64,000 nt of DNA from Albidovulum sp. (GCA_026989275.1 JALSJQ010000047.1:1-64000); one strand, 5' to 3'. Positions 7,971 to 17,447 are shown, counted from the first letter of the stretch. Made by a program: numbers and translations. The notes: generated from the sequence alone by a model not told the origin.

Positions 7971-9869
7971 ATGGCGAAAATGGCGTCGCTCGCGGACAAG
8001 CTGGCCATCGAGAACGAAATGCCTTGGGAGGCGCGGCAACCTGCCCGCACCTTGCGGGAGCTTCTCGACAAGACCGCGGCCCGCGTCCCCGGCCGCCCGG
8101 CCTTCTCCTTCCAGCTCCTCTCCGATCCGGGAGCCCCGGCCGAGACCCTCGACTGGCGCGGCACCCGCGAGAAGGTGGTGCGGACGGCCAACCTGTTCCG
8201 CTCGCTCGGTATCGGCGAGGCGGATGTCGTCGCCTACATCCTGCCGACGATCAACGAAACCGCCATTGCCTTCATGGCCGGTGCCATTGCCGGCATCGTC
8301 AACCCGATCAACCCGCTTCTCGAACCGAAGCAGATGGCGGCGCTCCTGCGCGAGAGCGGGGCGAAGGTGGTCGTCACCCTCAGGAGCTTTCCGAAAAGCG
8401 ACGTGGCCCAGCGCGCGGCCGAGGCCGTGGCGATGGCGCCGGCCGTCGAGACGGTGATCGAGGTCGATCTTCTGCGTTATCTCACCGGCATCAAGAAGCT
8501 GATCGTGCCCTTCCTGCGGCCGAAGAACCCGGTGCGGCACGAGGCGCGGGTGCTCGATTTCGACCAGGCCATCGCCGGTCAGCGGGGCGATGACTATGCC
8601 TTCCCCGATGCCACCGGGGACCGCATCGCCGCCTATTTCCATACCGGCGGCACCACCGGCATGCCGAAGCTCGCCCAGCACCGCTATTCGGGCATGATCT
8701 ACAATGGCTGGTGCGTGAACGAACTCATCGCCTCGGAGGAGGACACCTTCCTCTGCCCGCTGCCGCTCTTTCATGTCTTCGCCGCCTATCCGATCCTGAT
8801 GGCGGTGCTCGCCTCGGGGGCGCACATGGTGATGCCGACCCCTGCCGGCTATCGCGGCGAAGGAGTGTTCGACAATTTCTGGAAGCTCGTCGAGCGCTGG
8901 CAGGCGACCTTCATGGTCACCGTGCCGACGGCCGTCGCCCAGCTGATGCAGCGCCCGGTCGATGCCGACGTGTCCTCCCTCAAGACGGCGCTGTGCGGAT
9001 CGGCGCCATTGCCGGTCGAGCTTTTCCGCCGCTTCGAGGAAGCGACGGGCGTCACCATCCTCGAGGGCTACGGCATGACCGAGGCCACCTGCCTCATCTC
9101 CGCCAACCCCTATGACGGCGAAAAGAAGATCGGTTCGGTCGGCCTGCCCTTCCCCTATACCGACGTGCGCATTCTCGACTGCGACGGGGCCGGCAACATC
9201 CGCCACGAGGCAGGGGTGGACGAGGTTGCCGAGATCTGCGTCTCCAACCCCGGCGTCATTCCCGGCGCCACCTATACCGACCCCGAGAAGAATCGCGGGC
9301 TCTTCGCCGAAGGGCGCTGGTTGCGCACCGGCGATCTCGGGCGGATCGACAGCGACGGCTATCTCTGGATCACCGGCCGGGCGAAGGATCTCATCATCCG
9401 CGGCGGCCACAATATCGATCCGGCCCTCATCGAGGAGGCGCTGGCCGCCCATCCGCAGGTCGCCTTCGTGGGCGCGATCGGCCAGCCCGACGCCCATTCC
9501 GGCGAACTGCCGGCCGCCTATGTCGAGCTGGTCGAGGGCGGCACGGCGACGGTGGAGGAGCTGATGGAGCACGCCCGGCGCACCATCACCGAGCGGGCGG
9601 CGGTGCCGAAGCATCTCGAGATTCTCGACGAATTGCCCAAGACGGCGGTCGGCAAGGTCTTCAAGCCGGCGCTGCGCAAGATGGCCATTGCCCGCGTCTA
9701 CAACGCCGCGCTCTCGGAGGCGGGTGTGCCGGCGGTCGTCGCCGAGGTGGTGGAGGACAGGAAGCGCGGTCTTGTCGCGCGTCTCAGGCCCGAGGGCGAG
9801 AAGCCGTCCGACGAGGCGGTGAACGCGGTGCTCGGCCGCTATCCCCGCCCCTGGGAATGGGCCGAATGA
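7971..9869 (+). CDS. AMP-forming acyl-CoA synthetase (ANL superfamily)
   Basis: This 632-residue ANL enzyme should activate a carboxylic acid to its acyl-CoA through an acyl-adenylate. The ATP/AMP motif AYFHTGGTTGMPK lies at about residues 221-233, GYGMTEAT near 365, and the hinge RTGDLGRIDSDGYLWITGRAKD near 460. The C-terminal catalytic lysine lies in PKTAVGKVFKPAL near 567. It is longer than a typical medium-chain synthetase and most like a poorly characterised alphaproteobacterial fatty-acyl-CoA synthetase group; the substrate cannot be read. The ATG follows GGGAGGAAAGG. It stands alone between two tRNA genes, so context gives no pathway. Confidence 0.88.
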   Translation: MAKMASLADKLAIENEMPWEARQPARTLRELLDKTAARVPGRPAFSFQLLSDPGAPAETLDWRGTREKVVRTANLFRSLGIGEADVVAYILPTINETAIAFMAGAIAGIVNPINPLLEPKQMAALLRESGAKVVVTLRSFPKSDVAQRAAEAVAMAPAVETVIEVDLLRYLTGIKKLIVPFLRPKNPVRHEARVLDFDQAIAGQRGDDYAFPDATGDRIAAYFHTGGTTGMPKLAQHRYSGMIYNGWCVNELIASEEDTFLCPLPLFHVFAAYPILMAVLASGAHMVMPTPAGYRGEGVFDNFWKLVERWQATFMVTVPTAVAQLMQRPVDADVSSLKTALCGSAPLPVELFRRFEEATGVTILEGYGMTEATCLISANPYDGEKKIGSVGLPFPYTDVRILDCDGAGNIRHEAGVDEVAEICVSNPGVIPGATYTDPEKNRGLFAEGRWLRTGDLGRIDSDGYLWITGRAKDLIIRGGHNIDPALIEEALAAHPQVAFVGAIGQPDAHSGELPAAYVELVEGGTATVEELMEHARRTITERAAVPKHLEILDELPKTAVGKVFKPALRKMAIARVYNAALSEAGVPAVVAEVVEDRKRGLVARLRPEGEKPSDEAVNAVLGRYPRPWEWAE

Positions 9870-9966
9870 GAGCCGGGGCGGAGGCCGGAGCGCCGCACCC
9901 GCCCTGCGTTTCGTGCGCTTCCCGCTTGACCTCGTTCGAGCGAATGGCTAGTTGAACGGAGGCTGG

Positions 9967-10041
9967 GCGGGCGTAGTTCAGCGGTAGAACGCCAGCTTCC
10001 CAAGCTGGATGTCGTGGGTTCGACTCCCATCGCCCGCTCCA
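9967..10041 (+). tRNA. tRNA-Gly (CCC)
   Basis: Acceptor arms GCGGGCG and CGCCCGC, anticodon loop TTCCCAA (anticodon CCC), T-loop GTTCGACTC and encoded CCA give a complete 75-nt cloverleaf. It converges with the tRNA-Gly(TCC) gene 225 bases to the right. Confidence 0.96.
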
Positions 10042-10265
10042 CTCCTCTTCTTCCTGTTCACGGATGCATCCGGCCCGTTCGCGGCCGGGGCGCGCGAGCC
10101 CTGCATGCTTCCAGCCCCCTGTGCGCCTTCCTTTCGTGCATGAGCGCCGCGCTGCACGCGGGTGCATCGGCGCCCTGCGCGGGACGCCGGAGACGAAGCG
10201 CGCATGGCTGATGGACCGGCATCGACGATGCGGGACGAGGCGCGGGTCGGCATGGGTGGAGGAGC

Positions 10266-10339
10266 TGGAGCGGGTGAGGGGAATCGAACCCCCATCTTCA
10301 GCTTGGAAGGCTGTTGCTCTACCATTGAGCTACACCCGC
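10266..10339 (-). tRNA. tRNA-Gly (TCC)
   Basis: On the minus strand, acceptor arms GCGGGTG and CACCCGC, anticodon TCC in the loop CTTCCAA, T-loop GTTCGATTC and encoded CCA form a complete 74-nt cloverleaf. Confidence 0.96.
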
Positions 10340-10471
10340 TTGCGCTGATGAAATAGCCCGGCTGGTCCTTGCCCGCAAGAGGCGGATGCGTCCCCGGTTC
10401 ATGCGGGGCTTGACCGGCGGCCGGCGCTGCCCCAAGAAGCGGGCACGTGAACGGCGAAGAAGGAGCGCAGG

Positions 10472-11329
10472 ATGGGCCGGACCGTCTATGTCAACGGCGA
10501 ATGGGTCGATGAGACCGATGCGAAGATCTCCGTCTTCGATCGCGGTTTCCTCTTCGCCGATGCCGTCTATGAGGTGACGAGCGTTCTTCAGGGCAGGCTG
10601 ATCGACTTTCCCGGCCATCTCGCCCGGCTGGAGCGGTCCTTGCGCGCGCTCGACATGGAGATGCCGCTTCCGGCCGAGGAGTTTCTCGCGCTCCACCGCG
10701 CGATCGTCGCCCGCAACGGACTCGAGGAGGGGCTGATCTATCTGCAGGTCTCCCGCGGCGCTGCCGACCGCGATTTCCACTATCCCGAGAACGTGCCGCA
10801 GACGGTGGTGATGTTCACCCAGGAAAAGGCGCTGGTCGAGGCGCCGGCGGCCGAGAGGGGCATTCGCGTCATCACCCTGCCCGATCTGCGCTGGAAGCGG
10901 CGCGACATCAAGACCGTGCAGCTCCTCTATCCATCCATGGGCAAGATGGCGGCGCAGGCCGCGGGGGCCGACGATGCCTGGCTCGTCGAGGAGGACGGCA
11001 CCGTCACCGAGGGCACCTCCAACAACGCCTGGATCGTCACCGCCGGGGGAAAGATCGTCACCCGTCAGCTTTCGCACGACATCCTGCCGGGCATCACCCG
11101 CGCGGCGATCATGCGGCTGGCGGAAGCGGAGGGGCTGACCGTCGAGGAGCGCCCCTTCACGCCCGAGGAGGCGAAGGCGGCCGAGGAAGCCTTCATCACC
11201 TCGGCCTCGACCTTCGTCCATCCCGTGATCGCGATCGACGAGGTGCCTGTCGGCAGTGGCCGGCCCGGGCCTCTCGCGCGCAAGCTGCGCGGGCTCTACA
11301 TCGAGGAGGCACTCGCGAGCGCGCTCTGA
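10472..11329 (+). CDS. dat: D-amino-acid transaminase (fold-type IV PLP enzyme)
   Basis: This 285-residue class-IV aminotransferase should interconvert D-alanine and D-glutamate (or related D-amino acids) with 2-oxo acids. The PLP lysine is Lys147 in the RRDIKTVQLL motif, and the PLP-binding EGTSNNAW segment lies near residue 181. The opening YVNGEWVDETDAKISVFDRGFLFADAVYE carries the RGF(L)FADAVYE start typical of D-amino-acid transaminases rather than of branched-chain aminotransferases. A branched-chain or aminodeoxychorismate-lyase function is less likely. The ATG follows AGGAGCGC. It stands alone; products could feed the D-Ala and D-Glu pools for cell-wall synthesis. Confidence 0.88.
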   Translation: MGRTVYVNGEWVDETDAKISVFDRGFLFADAVYEVTSVLQGRLIDFPGHLARLERSLRALDMEMPLPAEEFLALHRAIVARNGLEEGLIYLQVSRGAADRDFHYPENVPQTVVMFTQEKALVEAPAAERGIRVITLPDLRWKRRDIKTVQLLYPSMGKMAAQAAGADDAWLVEEDGTVTEGTSNNAWIVTAGGKIVTRQLSHDILPGITRAAIMRLAEAEGLTVEERPFTPEEAKAAEEAFITSASTFVHPVIAIDEVPVGSGRPGPLARKLRGLYIEEALASAL

Positions 11330-11370
11330 GCGCTGCGGCCCCCGCAGGAATTTCCCGACAATCGTATTCG

Positions 11371-11385
11371 TTTACCTTCCGTTAA
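11371..11385. promoter_or_regulatory. CtrA-like box (TTTA-N7-TTAA)
   Basis: The sequence TTTACCTTCCGTTAA matches the TTAA-N7-TTAA CtrA consensus except for one base, and lies 42 bases before the EAL gene start. TTAA is rare in this high-GC window, which makes the match more notable. It is a motif match only. Confidence 0.4.
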
Positions 11386-11426
11386 CCTCTGCACGGGCAT
11401 GATCGGCAAAAGCGTGGAGAGTGCCG

Positions 11427-12254
11427 ATGATGCACGAGGAGGGAATCCCCCCTTTCGGGGGAGGTGACGAAGGGCTGGTGCGGCGCAGGCACGCCCTGCG
11501 GGAGAAGATCCGCAAGGCGGTGGAACGGCGCGAGGTCTTCCTTGCCTTCCAGCCGGTGGTGAGCGCCCGTCACCGCGATCGGGTGGCGTTCTACGAGGGG
11601 TTGGTGCGGCTTTACGGTGCTTCGCGCGATCCGATCCCCGCGGCCGAATTCATCCCCCTCGTGGAGACGAGCGAGCTGGGCCGCAGGATCGACTGCCTCG
11701 CCCTCGAGCAGGGGCTCGAGGCGCTCGGACGAGAGCCCTCGCTGCGTCTCTCGATCAACATGTCGGCCCGGTCGATCGGTTATCGCCGCTGGCTCGACAC
11801 GCTCCATCTCGGCCTCGAGCGCGACCCGACCATCGCCGAGCGGCTCATCCTCGAGATCACCGAGGCCTCGGCCATGCTGATGCCCGATCTCGTCAGCGCC
11901 TTCATGGGCGAGATGCACCGTCAGGGGATCTCCTTCGCGCTCGACGATTTCGGCGCCGGCTACACCGCCTTCCGTCATCTCAAGGATTTCCTGTTCGACA
12001 TCGTCAAGATCGACGGCGAATACACCCGCGAGATCCATCGTCAGCCCGATGCGCAGGTGCTGGTGGAGGCGCTCGTCACCATCTCCCGCCATTTCGACAT
12101 GTTCACCGTTGCCGAGGCGGTCGAGACCGAGGAGGAGGCGGATTTCCTCGCCGGGGCCGGTGTCGATTGTCTGCAAGGCTACCTGATCTCCCCGCCCATG
12201 CTCGTGCCGCCCTGGGAGGAGAAGGTCGCCGTGCTCGACGATTACATCGACTGA
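11427..12254 (+). CDS. EAL-domain cyclic-di-GMP phosphodiesterase
   Basis: This 275-residue protein is essentially a stand-alone EAL domain. The signature motif reads EGL (residues 57-59), an accepted variant. The catalytic set is complete: Glu57, Asn111 (NMSARS), Glu143 (EITE), Asp173-Asp174 (DDFGAGYTAF), Lys194 (VKIDG), Glu230 (AEAVET) and Gln250 (LQGY). Hydrolysis of c-di-GMP to pGpG is therefore expected. There is no GGDEF, sensor or membrane segment, so it is a soluble enzyme. GTG at 11421 is too close to the GGAGA, so ATG 11427 is preferred. The CtrA-like box upstream suggests cell-cycle or motility-linked control. Confidence 0.9.
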   Translation: MMHEEGIPPFGGGDEGLVRRRHALREKIRKAVERREVFLAFQPVVSARHRDRVAFYEGLVRLYGASRDPIPAAEFIPLVETSELGRRIDCLALEQGLEALGREPSLRLSINMSARSIGYRRWLDTLHLGLERDPTIAERLILEITEASAMLMPDLVSAFMGEMHRQGISFALDDFGAGYTAFRHLKDFLFDIVKIDGEYTREIHRQPDAQVLVEALVTISRHFDMFTVAEAVETEEEADFLAGAGVDCLQGYLISPPMLVPPWEEKVAVLDDYID

Positions 12255-13490
12255 GCGAAAGGGAAGGAGAAGATCGGCGGTCATTCGGACTTCGCCCCGG
12301 AATGCTGCAAGGAGCGGGCTCCGTGGAAGGGGGGACGCATCACCCGGCCGCGGCGAATCAGGCCGCTCGGAACGGGCGTTCCGCCTGCACGGGCGCATCG
12401 CCCGAACCGGGTGCTCCTGCGTTGGCTCTCCGATGGGGCGGGTCGTTCTCCCGGGGCGCGGGGCGCCCTCCGATCGGGCAATGCTGACGAGAGGGCCGGT
12501 CGTCTTCCCGGTCCGCAGGGCGCGATGCTGCCATTGCCGCCGGCTTCGGTGGGCGCTGCACATCTTCCCCGTCTGGTGCCGGAACCGGCATGGGACCGGA
12601 TGCATCCGGGCTGCACGGGCCCCCCTTCCGGGACCGGCAGGAGAACAGCCCCCGGTCGCAGGAGATGCTCTTCTCCGAAGCTCCCCTCGATCGGGTCTGC
12701 TTCGGCAGGACATTTTCACTGCACGGAGCACTCCTGCCGCAGCCGGCGCCCTGATCGAACGCATTGGCAGGGCGTTTCCGGTGGATGAAGCACACCGCCC
12801 CGGCTCGGCCGGGCTGCGCGAGCGGGCAAAACGTGCGACCATCTTCCAGATCCACGGAACGCAGGGAGCGTTGCCGACGGAGGGGGCACGAGGGCGTGCC
12901 GCTCCCGCCTCTCCCGACAGCCATGCACGCTTCACGGGTTCGGTGCTCCCGGCCGTGGCAGGGGCGCGCAGGGCACGCCATGCGGGCAAGGCGCTCCGGC
13001 TCAGGAACCCGATCGACGGCGGGACGATCCCGCCTGGACGGGGCGCACCGCCCGGGGCCACGGCCGGCAGGAAGGAGAGGGCGCGCATCACCCCGATGCC
13101 ACAGCCTTTCTGCGAAGCCGTGTCCTGATCGCTCCTGTCGCCGGTGGGGATGTCCGGCTGCACCGGAGGCACGGCACGCGCCGCGCGAAAACGCCCCCGG
13201 TCGGCAGCGGTTTGCCAGTCGCACCCGTTCCGCGGCAAGGCTCCCCGTCGGGTTTCGCCGGGGAAGCCGGCATGGCCCCTCGGGAAACGGGCCATCCCTG
13301 CAAACCGCGGCAGGACCGGCGCAGGTTGCGGCCGGTCGGGGCCCTTCCCGTCGCGGTGCCCGGCGGGAGAAGGGAAGGGGCCGGCATCCGCGTCCGGGCA
13401 CGGCCCGCGGCTCCGGTCGGGAGGCGGGCCGGAGTGTCTGGTCAGGGGCTCTGGTCGGGAGCGCTCCCCGGGCCGCATCATCCGAAACCG
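12255..13490. other. 1.2-kb stretch with no recognisable gene
   Basis: Long open frames exist on both strands here, but their translations are Arg/Pro/Gly-rich, share no family motif, and look like chance frames in high-GC DNA. I see no tRNA, rRNA, tmRNA, RNase P RNA or repeat array. The palindrome GGATGCATCC occurs at about 12599. Several alphaproteobacteria carry fabF at this place after acpP; nothing like fabF is readable here. Confidence 0.55.
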
Positions 13491-13519
13491 AAAGGAAAAC
13501 CCCGCCCGAAGGCGGGGTT
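13491..13519 (-). terminator. Rho-independent terminator of acpP
   Basis: On the minus strand a 9-bp stem AACCCCGCC / GGCGGGGTT closes a TTCG tetraloop and is followed by TTTTCCTTT. It lies 58 bases past the acpP stop. Confidence 0.85.
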
Positions 13520-13577
13520 CGTCCTGTTCTTCTTGCAGATGCGCCGCGGCGCTCCGGTCCGGGTCGCCCAGATGGCC

Positions 13578-13820
13578 TCAGGCGTTGTCGAGATGTTCGG
13601 AGATGAACTTCACCGCATCGCCGACCGTCTGGATGTTCTCGGCGGCGTCGTCGGGGATCTCGATGCCGAATTCCTCCTCGAAGGCCATGACAAGTTCGAC
13701 CGTGTCGAGGCTGTCGGCGCCGAGATCGTCGATGAAGGAGGCCGATTCGGTGACCTTGTCTTCCTCGACGCCCAGATGCTCCACAACGATCTTCTTCACG
13801 CGTTCGGCGATGTCGCTCAT
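13578..13820 (-). CDS. acpP: Acyl carrier protein
   Basis: This 80-residue acidic protein is the fatty-acid-synthesis ACP. Ser37 in the invariant [20 protein letters not shown] receives the 4'-phosphopantetheine arm. The start [18 protein letters not shown] is the standard alphaproteobacterial one; an ATG two codons upstream is the alternative. It lies after fabG on the same strand but with a 257-base gap that probably carries its own promoter, consistent with the much higher expression ACP needs. A strong terminator follows immediately, and fabF, which usually comes next, is absent. Confidence 0.97.
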   Translation of the reverse strand: MSDIAERVKKIVVEHLGVEEDKVTESASFIDDLGADSLDTVELVMAFEEEFGIEIPDDAAENIQTVGDAVKFISEHLDNA

Positions 13821-14077
13821 CCTCATGTCCTCGTCTTGAAAGGGGCAGGCCCCGTTGCTCTTCCATTCCGCCCGCCCGCCCGGCGGAGCGGGGGCGAAGC
13901 TCGTGCCGCCTATAGCACAATCACCGCACCTGGCAAACGGTTTCTCCCCCGCCTTGACGGGGGCTCGCCTCCCGGAAGGTGCCCTCACGGGCGGTGCGCA
14001 CCACGTTCCGGCCCGACCTAGGTTCGCCTGGCCGCCCGCGCGGGGGGAGGCCCGGCCGCCGTGCCGGAGGCGGGAGG

Positions 14078-14815
14078 TCAGATCATCGCCATGCCGCCGT
14101 TCACATGCAGTGTCTGACCGGTGACATAGGCGGCCTCGGGCGAGGCCAGATAGAGCACCGCCGCCGCGATCTCCTCGGGCGTTCCCATCCGCCCGACCGG
14201 GATCTGCCCCAGGATCCGCTCCTTCTGCCTGTCGTTGAGCTTGTCGGTCATCGCCGTGGTGATGAAGCCCGGCGCGACGCAGTTGACGGTGATGCCGCGG
14301 CTCGCGATCTCCTGCGCCAGCGACTTCGTGAGCCCGACGAGCCCGGCCTTGGAAGCGGCGTAATTGGCCTGCCCCGGATTGCCGGTGGCGCCGACCACCG
14401 AGGTGATGTTGACGATCCGGCCCCAGCGCGCCTTCATCATGCCCCGGAGCACGCCGCGGGTGAGGCGCATCGCCGCCGTCAGGTTGATCTCGAGCACTGT
14501 GTCCCAGTCCTCGTCCGACATTCGCATGAGGAGGTTGTCGCGGGTCAGGCCGGCATTGTTGACGAGAATGTCCACCCCGCCCATGGCATCGGCGGCCTCA
14601 CCCGGCAGCGCATCGACCGCGACCCGATCGGCGAGGTTGCAGGGCAGCACATGGGCCCGTTCCCCGAGCTGCTCGGCCAGTGCCCTGAGCGGGTCGATCC
14701 GCGTGCCCGAAAGGCCGACTTCGGCGCCCCGGGCATGGAGCGCGGTGGCGATGGCGCGGCCGATGCCGCCCGATGCGCCGGTGACGAGGGCACGCCTGCC
14801 CGTGAGATCAAACAT
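14078..14815 (-). CDS. fabG: 3-oxoacyl-[acyl-carrier-protein] reductase
   Basis: FabG reduces 3-ketoacyl-ACP to 3-hydroxyacyl-ACP with NADPH. The 245-residue SDR has the Rossmann motif TGASGGIG (12-19), NNAG at 86-89, and the catalytic Ser139, Tyr152 and Lys156 (YAASK), with the family ending [15 protein letters not shown]. The ATG at 14813-14815 overlaps the end of fabD by eight bases, so the two are translated together. Confidence 0.96.
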   Translation of the reverse strand: MFDLTGRRALVTGASGGIGRAIATALHARGAEVGLSGTRIDPLRALAEQLGERAHVLPCNLADRVAVDALPGEAADAMGGVDILVNNAGLTRDNLLMRMSDEDWDTVLEINLTAAMRLTRGVLRGMMKARWGRIVNITSVVGATGNPGQANYAASKAGLVGLTKSLAQEIASRGITVNCVAPGFITTAMTDKLNDRQKERILGQIPVGRMGTPEEIAAAVLYLASPEAAYVTGQTLHVNGGMAMI

Positions 14816-15782
14816 TGCCTTCCCCCTTCTGTTCGATGGCGGCGCGAATGCGCTCGGCGGCCTTGCGCACCCCCTCGGCCGTGCCCGTCGGTGCGCATTC
14901 GATCGAACGGGCGATCCGGCGCACCATGCCCGAGAGGGCCTTGCCGGCACCGATCTCGGCGGCCAGGGTCACGCCTTCCCCGGCCATGCGGGCAACGCTC
15001 TCGCGCCAGCGCACCCGGCCCGTCACCTGCTCGACGAGCAGGCGCCGGATGGTTTCCGGGTCTTGCACCGGTGCGGCGGTGACATTGGCGACGAGCGGCA
15101 CGCGCGGCGGCCGGATCGTGGCTTCGGCCAGCGCCGCGGCCATGCGCTCGGCCGCCGGCTGCATCAATGCCGAATGGAACGGGGCGGAGACCGGCAGCAT
15201 CACCGCCCGTTTCGCCCCCCGTTCCCTGGCCAGCGCCACCGCCCGTTCGATCGCGGCCTTGTGCCCCGAAATCACCACCTGGGCCGGGTCGTTGTCGTTG
15301 GCCGCCTCGCAGATGCCCGCTTCGGCCGCCTCGGCCGCGATTTCCTCGACCGCGGCAAGATCGAGTCCGAGGATCGCCGCCATCGCCCCTTCACCGACCG
15401 GCACCGCGGCCTGCATCGCCTCGCCGCGCAGGCGCAGGAGCCGGGCCGCCTCGGCGATGTCGAGGGCGCCGGCGGCCGCCAGGGCGGAATATTCCCCGAG
15501 GGAATGGCCGGCGACGAAATCGGCCGCATCCGCCGGCACCCCTTCGCCCTCGAGGGCTCTGAGCGTGGCGAGCGACGTGGCCATCAGCGCCGGCTGGGCG
15601 TTTCGGGTCAGGGTGAGTTCGTCCTGCGGGCCTTCCCAGATCAGGGCCGAGAGCCTTTCGCCGAGGGCCTCGTCCACGATCTCGAAGACCGCACGCGCCT
15701 CGGGCCAGGTGTCGGCGATGTCCCGGCCCATGCCCACGCTCTGGGCCCCCTGGCCGGGAAAGAGAAAGGCAATGGCTGCCAT
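14808..15782 (-). CDS. fabD: Malonyl-CoA:ACP transacylase
   Basis: FabD loads malonate from malonyl-CoA onto ACP. The 324-residue protein opens with IAFLFPGQGAQSVGMG, has the GHSLGEYSAL nucleophile elbow (Ser near residue 94) and the partner His in SAPFHSALM. Two ATGs are available; the second, at 15782, has usable GGAG spacing while the first has none. The gene heads the fabD-fabG unit and is divergent, across the pilin-like gene, from rpsF. Confidence 0.96.
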   Translation of the reverse strand: MAAIAFLFPGQGAQSVGMGRDIADTWPEARAVFEIVDEALGERLSALIWEGPQDELTLTRNAQPALMATSLATLRALEGEGVPADAADFVAGHSLGEYSALAAAGALDIAEAARLLRLRGEAMQAAVPVGEGAMAAILGLDLAAVEEIAAEAAEAGICEAANDNDPAQVVISGHKAAIERAVALARERGAKRAVMLPVSAPFHSALMQPAAERMAAALAEATIRPPRVPLVANVTAAPVQDPETIRRLLVEQVTGRVRWRESVARMAGEGVTLAAEIGAGKALSGMVRRIARSIECAPTGTAEGVRKAAERIRAAIEQKGEGNV

Positions 15783-16300
15783 GTGCTCCATCCTCGTTCG
15801 TTGGCCGTCCGGGCGGAAAGCTCGCCCGCTCCTGCGGCCGTTGTCATGGCTGACGGTCTAGCCGCCGAGGGCCACGAGAACAAGATGGCCGCGTGCGGGG
15901 GAAGGATGCGGCGGATTCTGCCGGCAGCATCGGCGGGCTTGCATGGGTGCATGTGCGGTTTCGTGGCGCGGCAGGGGTGCGGGGCGGGAAAGAGGGCGAC
16001 CGGGCGCATGGGTGCCGCCGGGAGACAGGTTGATGGCTACCGGGAGACGGGCCGGTGGACAGGACCCGGGACAATCGGAGGCATGGCGGCCAGACGCATG
16101 GCGCATGGGCGGCGAACCCGCATCCGTCTTCCCCGGCTCGCCGAAAGAGCGGAACGACGAGCGGGGATCCATCGTCGCGTCTCTCCCTTGCGCGCCGTCG
16201 CGCTCGACCGGACACCCCTGCTCCCCGGCCTCGGGCCGGCATTCGGAACTCAGCTGTCCTTGTCGCTGGATCTCCCGCCGGAATGATCGCCCGATCCGCT
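15783..16300. other. Intergenic region between the pilin-like gene and fabD
   Basis: No gene is visible. The minus-strand fabD promoter should lie at its left end and termination of the pilin-like gene at its right end. I see no clear hairpin with a T-run. Confidence 0.5.
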
Positions 16301-16969
16301 TTAGTCCGAACTGCCGTCTTCCTCGGCATCATGGGTCGAGCCGTCCGACTTCGTCTCCTTCGACGAACCCGACTTGTTCTTTTTCTTTCCGGAGCCGCTG
16401 GAGCTGGTCTTGTCCGACTTGCCCGACCCGCCGAGCGCCGAAGGCGGCGAGTCGGCGCTCTCGGTGCTGGCGCTGTCGGCTTCGCCACTGCTGCCGTCAT
16501 CGCTGCCGTCATCGCTGCCGTCCGCACTCACGTCCTCGAGAAGGCTCTTCACCTCCTCGTCGGACAGGAGGGCCGCCAGCTCGCTGTCGTCGAGCACTTC
16601 GGCTTCTGCATCGACCGTCTCCGTGTCCTCGAACAGATAGGCCGTGTCCTCGATGGCCTTGAGGGCGTCGAAGGAGGTGGAGATCTTGTAGTCGGCCAAG
16701 CTCGATTCGATCCGGCCGGACACGTCGCCGAGGCCGCCGTTCACGGTCGAGGCGACGGCCAGGCCGAGGCCGACGGCGGCGGCGATGATCGGCACGTAAT
16801 CGACCGTGACCGCACCGCTTTCGCTCTTTGCGAAGCCTGCGATCGCGGCGCCCGCCGCGTGGCGGCGGGGCAGGGCGAATGTCGTGTGCGGCCGGCGCGG
16901 CGGTCCGCTGCCGCGCAATCTGCGGGCGGCAACGGTCGCCACCCCAGGGTTTCTCGCATGATCAGTCAT
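16301..16969 (-). CDS. Flp-like pilin-domain protein with long acidic/Ser/Lys tail
   Basis: The 222-residue protein has a basic N-terminus (1-47), then ESGAVTVDYVPIIAAAVGLG (50-69), which resembles the class-III prepilin processing site and hydrophobic helix of Flp/TadE-type pilins, with Asp in place of the usual Glu at +5 after the glycine. A short pilin-like segment (to about residue 95) is followed by an acidic stretch and then a disordered tail with repeated DDGS units and Ser/Lys/Gly runs (150-222). AAGGAG precedes the ATG by nine bases. No tad/cpa genes are near. It may be a surface or assembly protein; the function is unknown. Confidence 0.7.
   Translation of the reverse strand: MTDHARNPGVATVAARRLRGSGPPRRPHTTFALPRRHAAGAAIAGFAKSESGAVTVDYVPIIAAAVGLGLAVASTVNGGLGDVSGRIESSLADYKISTSFDALKAIEDTAYLFEDTETVDAEAEVLDDSELAALLSDEEVKSLLEDVSADGSDDGSDDGSSGEADSASTESADSPPSALGGSGKSDKTSSSGSGKKKNKSGSSKETKSDGSTHDAEEDGSSD
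16491..16524 (-). repeat. 12-bp tandem repeat inside the pilin-like gene
   Basis: The unit CTGCCGTCATCG occurs almost three times in a row on the plus strand and encodes the repeated Asp-Asp-Gly-Ser of the tail. It is in frame, so slippage would change tail length without a frameshift. Confidence 0.85.
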
Positions 16970-17447
16970 CTCGAGCACTCCTTGTTGCGTTCCCTGCGCG
17001 CTTCGGCTCCCGCATGGGGGCGGCGGTGCGCTTCGGGCCCGGCCCGCAAGATGCGTCCGCGCGCATCGGGGGCAGTCCCCGCTTTTCTGACGGGGGATCC
17101 GGGCCGGAGCGTGAAGGGATTGTGGCCGGATGTTGACGGTCGGGTTTGTCGGCGGTTTTCTGCCCGGACCGACCGCGATATGGGAAACCACATGCGCCTC
17201 CTCTCGCGATTGTCCCCGGCGTTCGACGATGCCGGGGGGCGGAAGGTTCGCCCGGGGAGCGCCCGGGGATGATTCGCGCACAGAGCGAATCACTCCATCG
17301 GGTTGCACTCCATTCCCGCCCTTGCGCACGGGTGTTTTTCTGTTAGAGAAGGCGCGCTCCCGACAGGAACGAATCGCGTTGCCTCTCGTATGCGGCCGGG
17401 AGCCGTTGCGCCGCATTTTGAAGCACGCCCGAGACAGGAAACGGAAC
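16970..17447. promoter_or_regulatory. Divergent promoter region, pilin-like gene / rpsF operon
   Basis: No gene is visible in 478 bases. Toward rpsF a candidate promoter has TTGCGC at 17322-17327 and TTAGAG at 17343-17348, followed by a leader of about 100 bases. This leader is where ribosomal-protein autoregulation would act. The assignment is from motif only. Confidence 0.35.

Noticed and set aside
12358-13920. Long minus-strand open frames after acpP, considered as a decayed fabF or a novel protein.
   Set aside because: No ketosynthase motif (Cys-His-His context) can be found in any frame, and part of the frame is antisense or out of frame with acpP.
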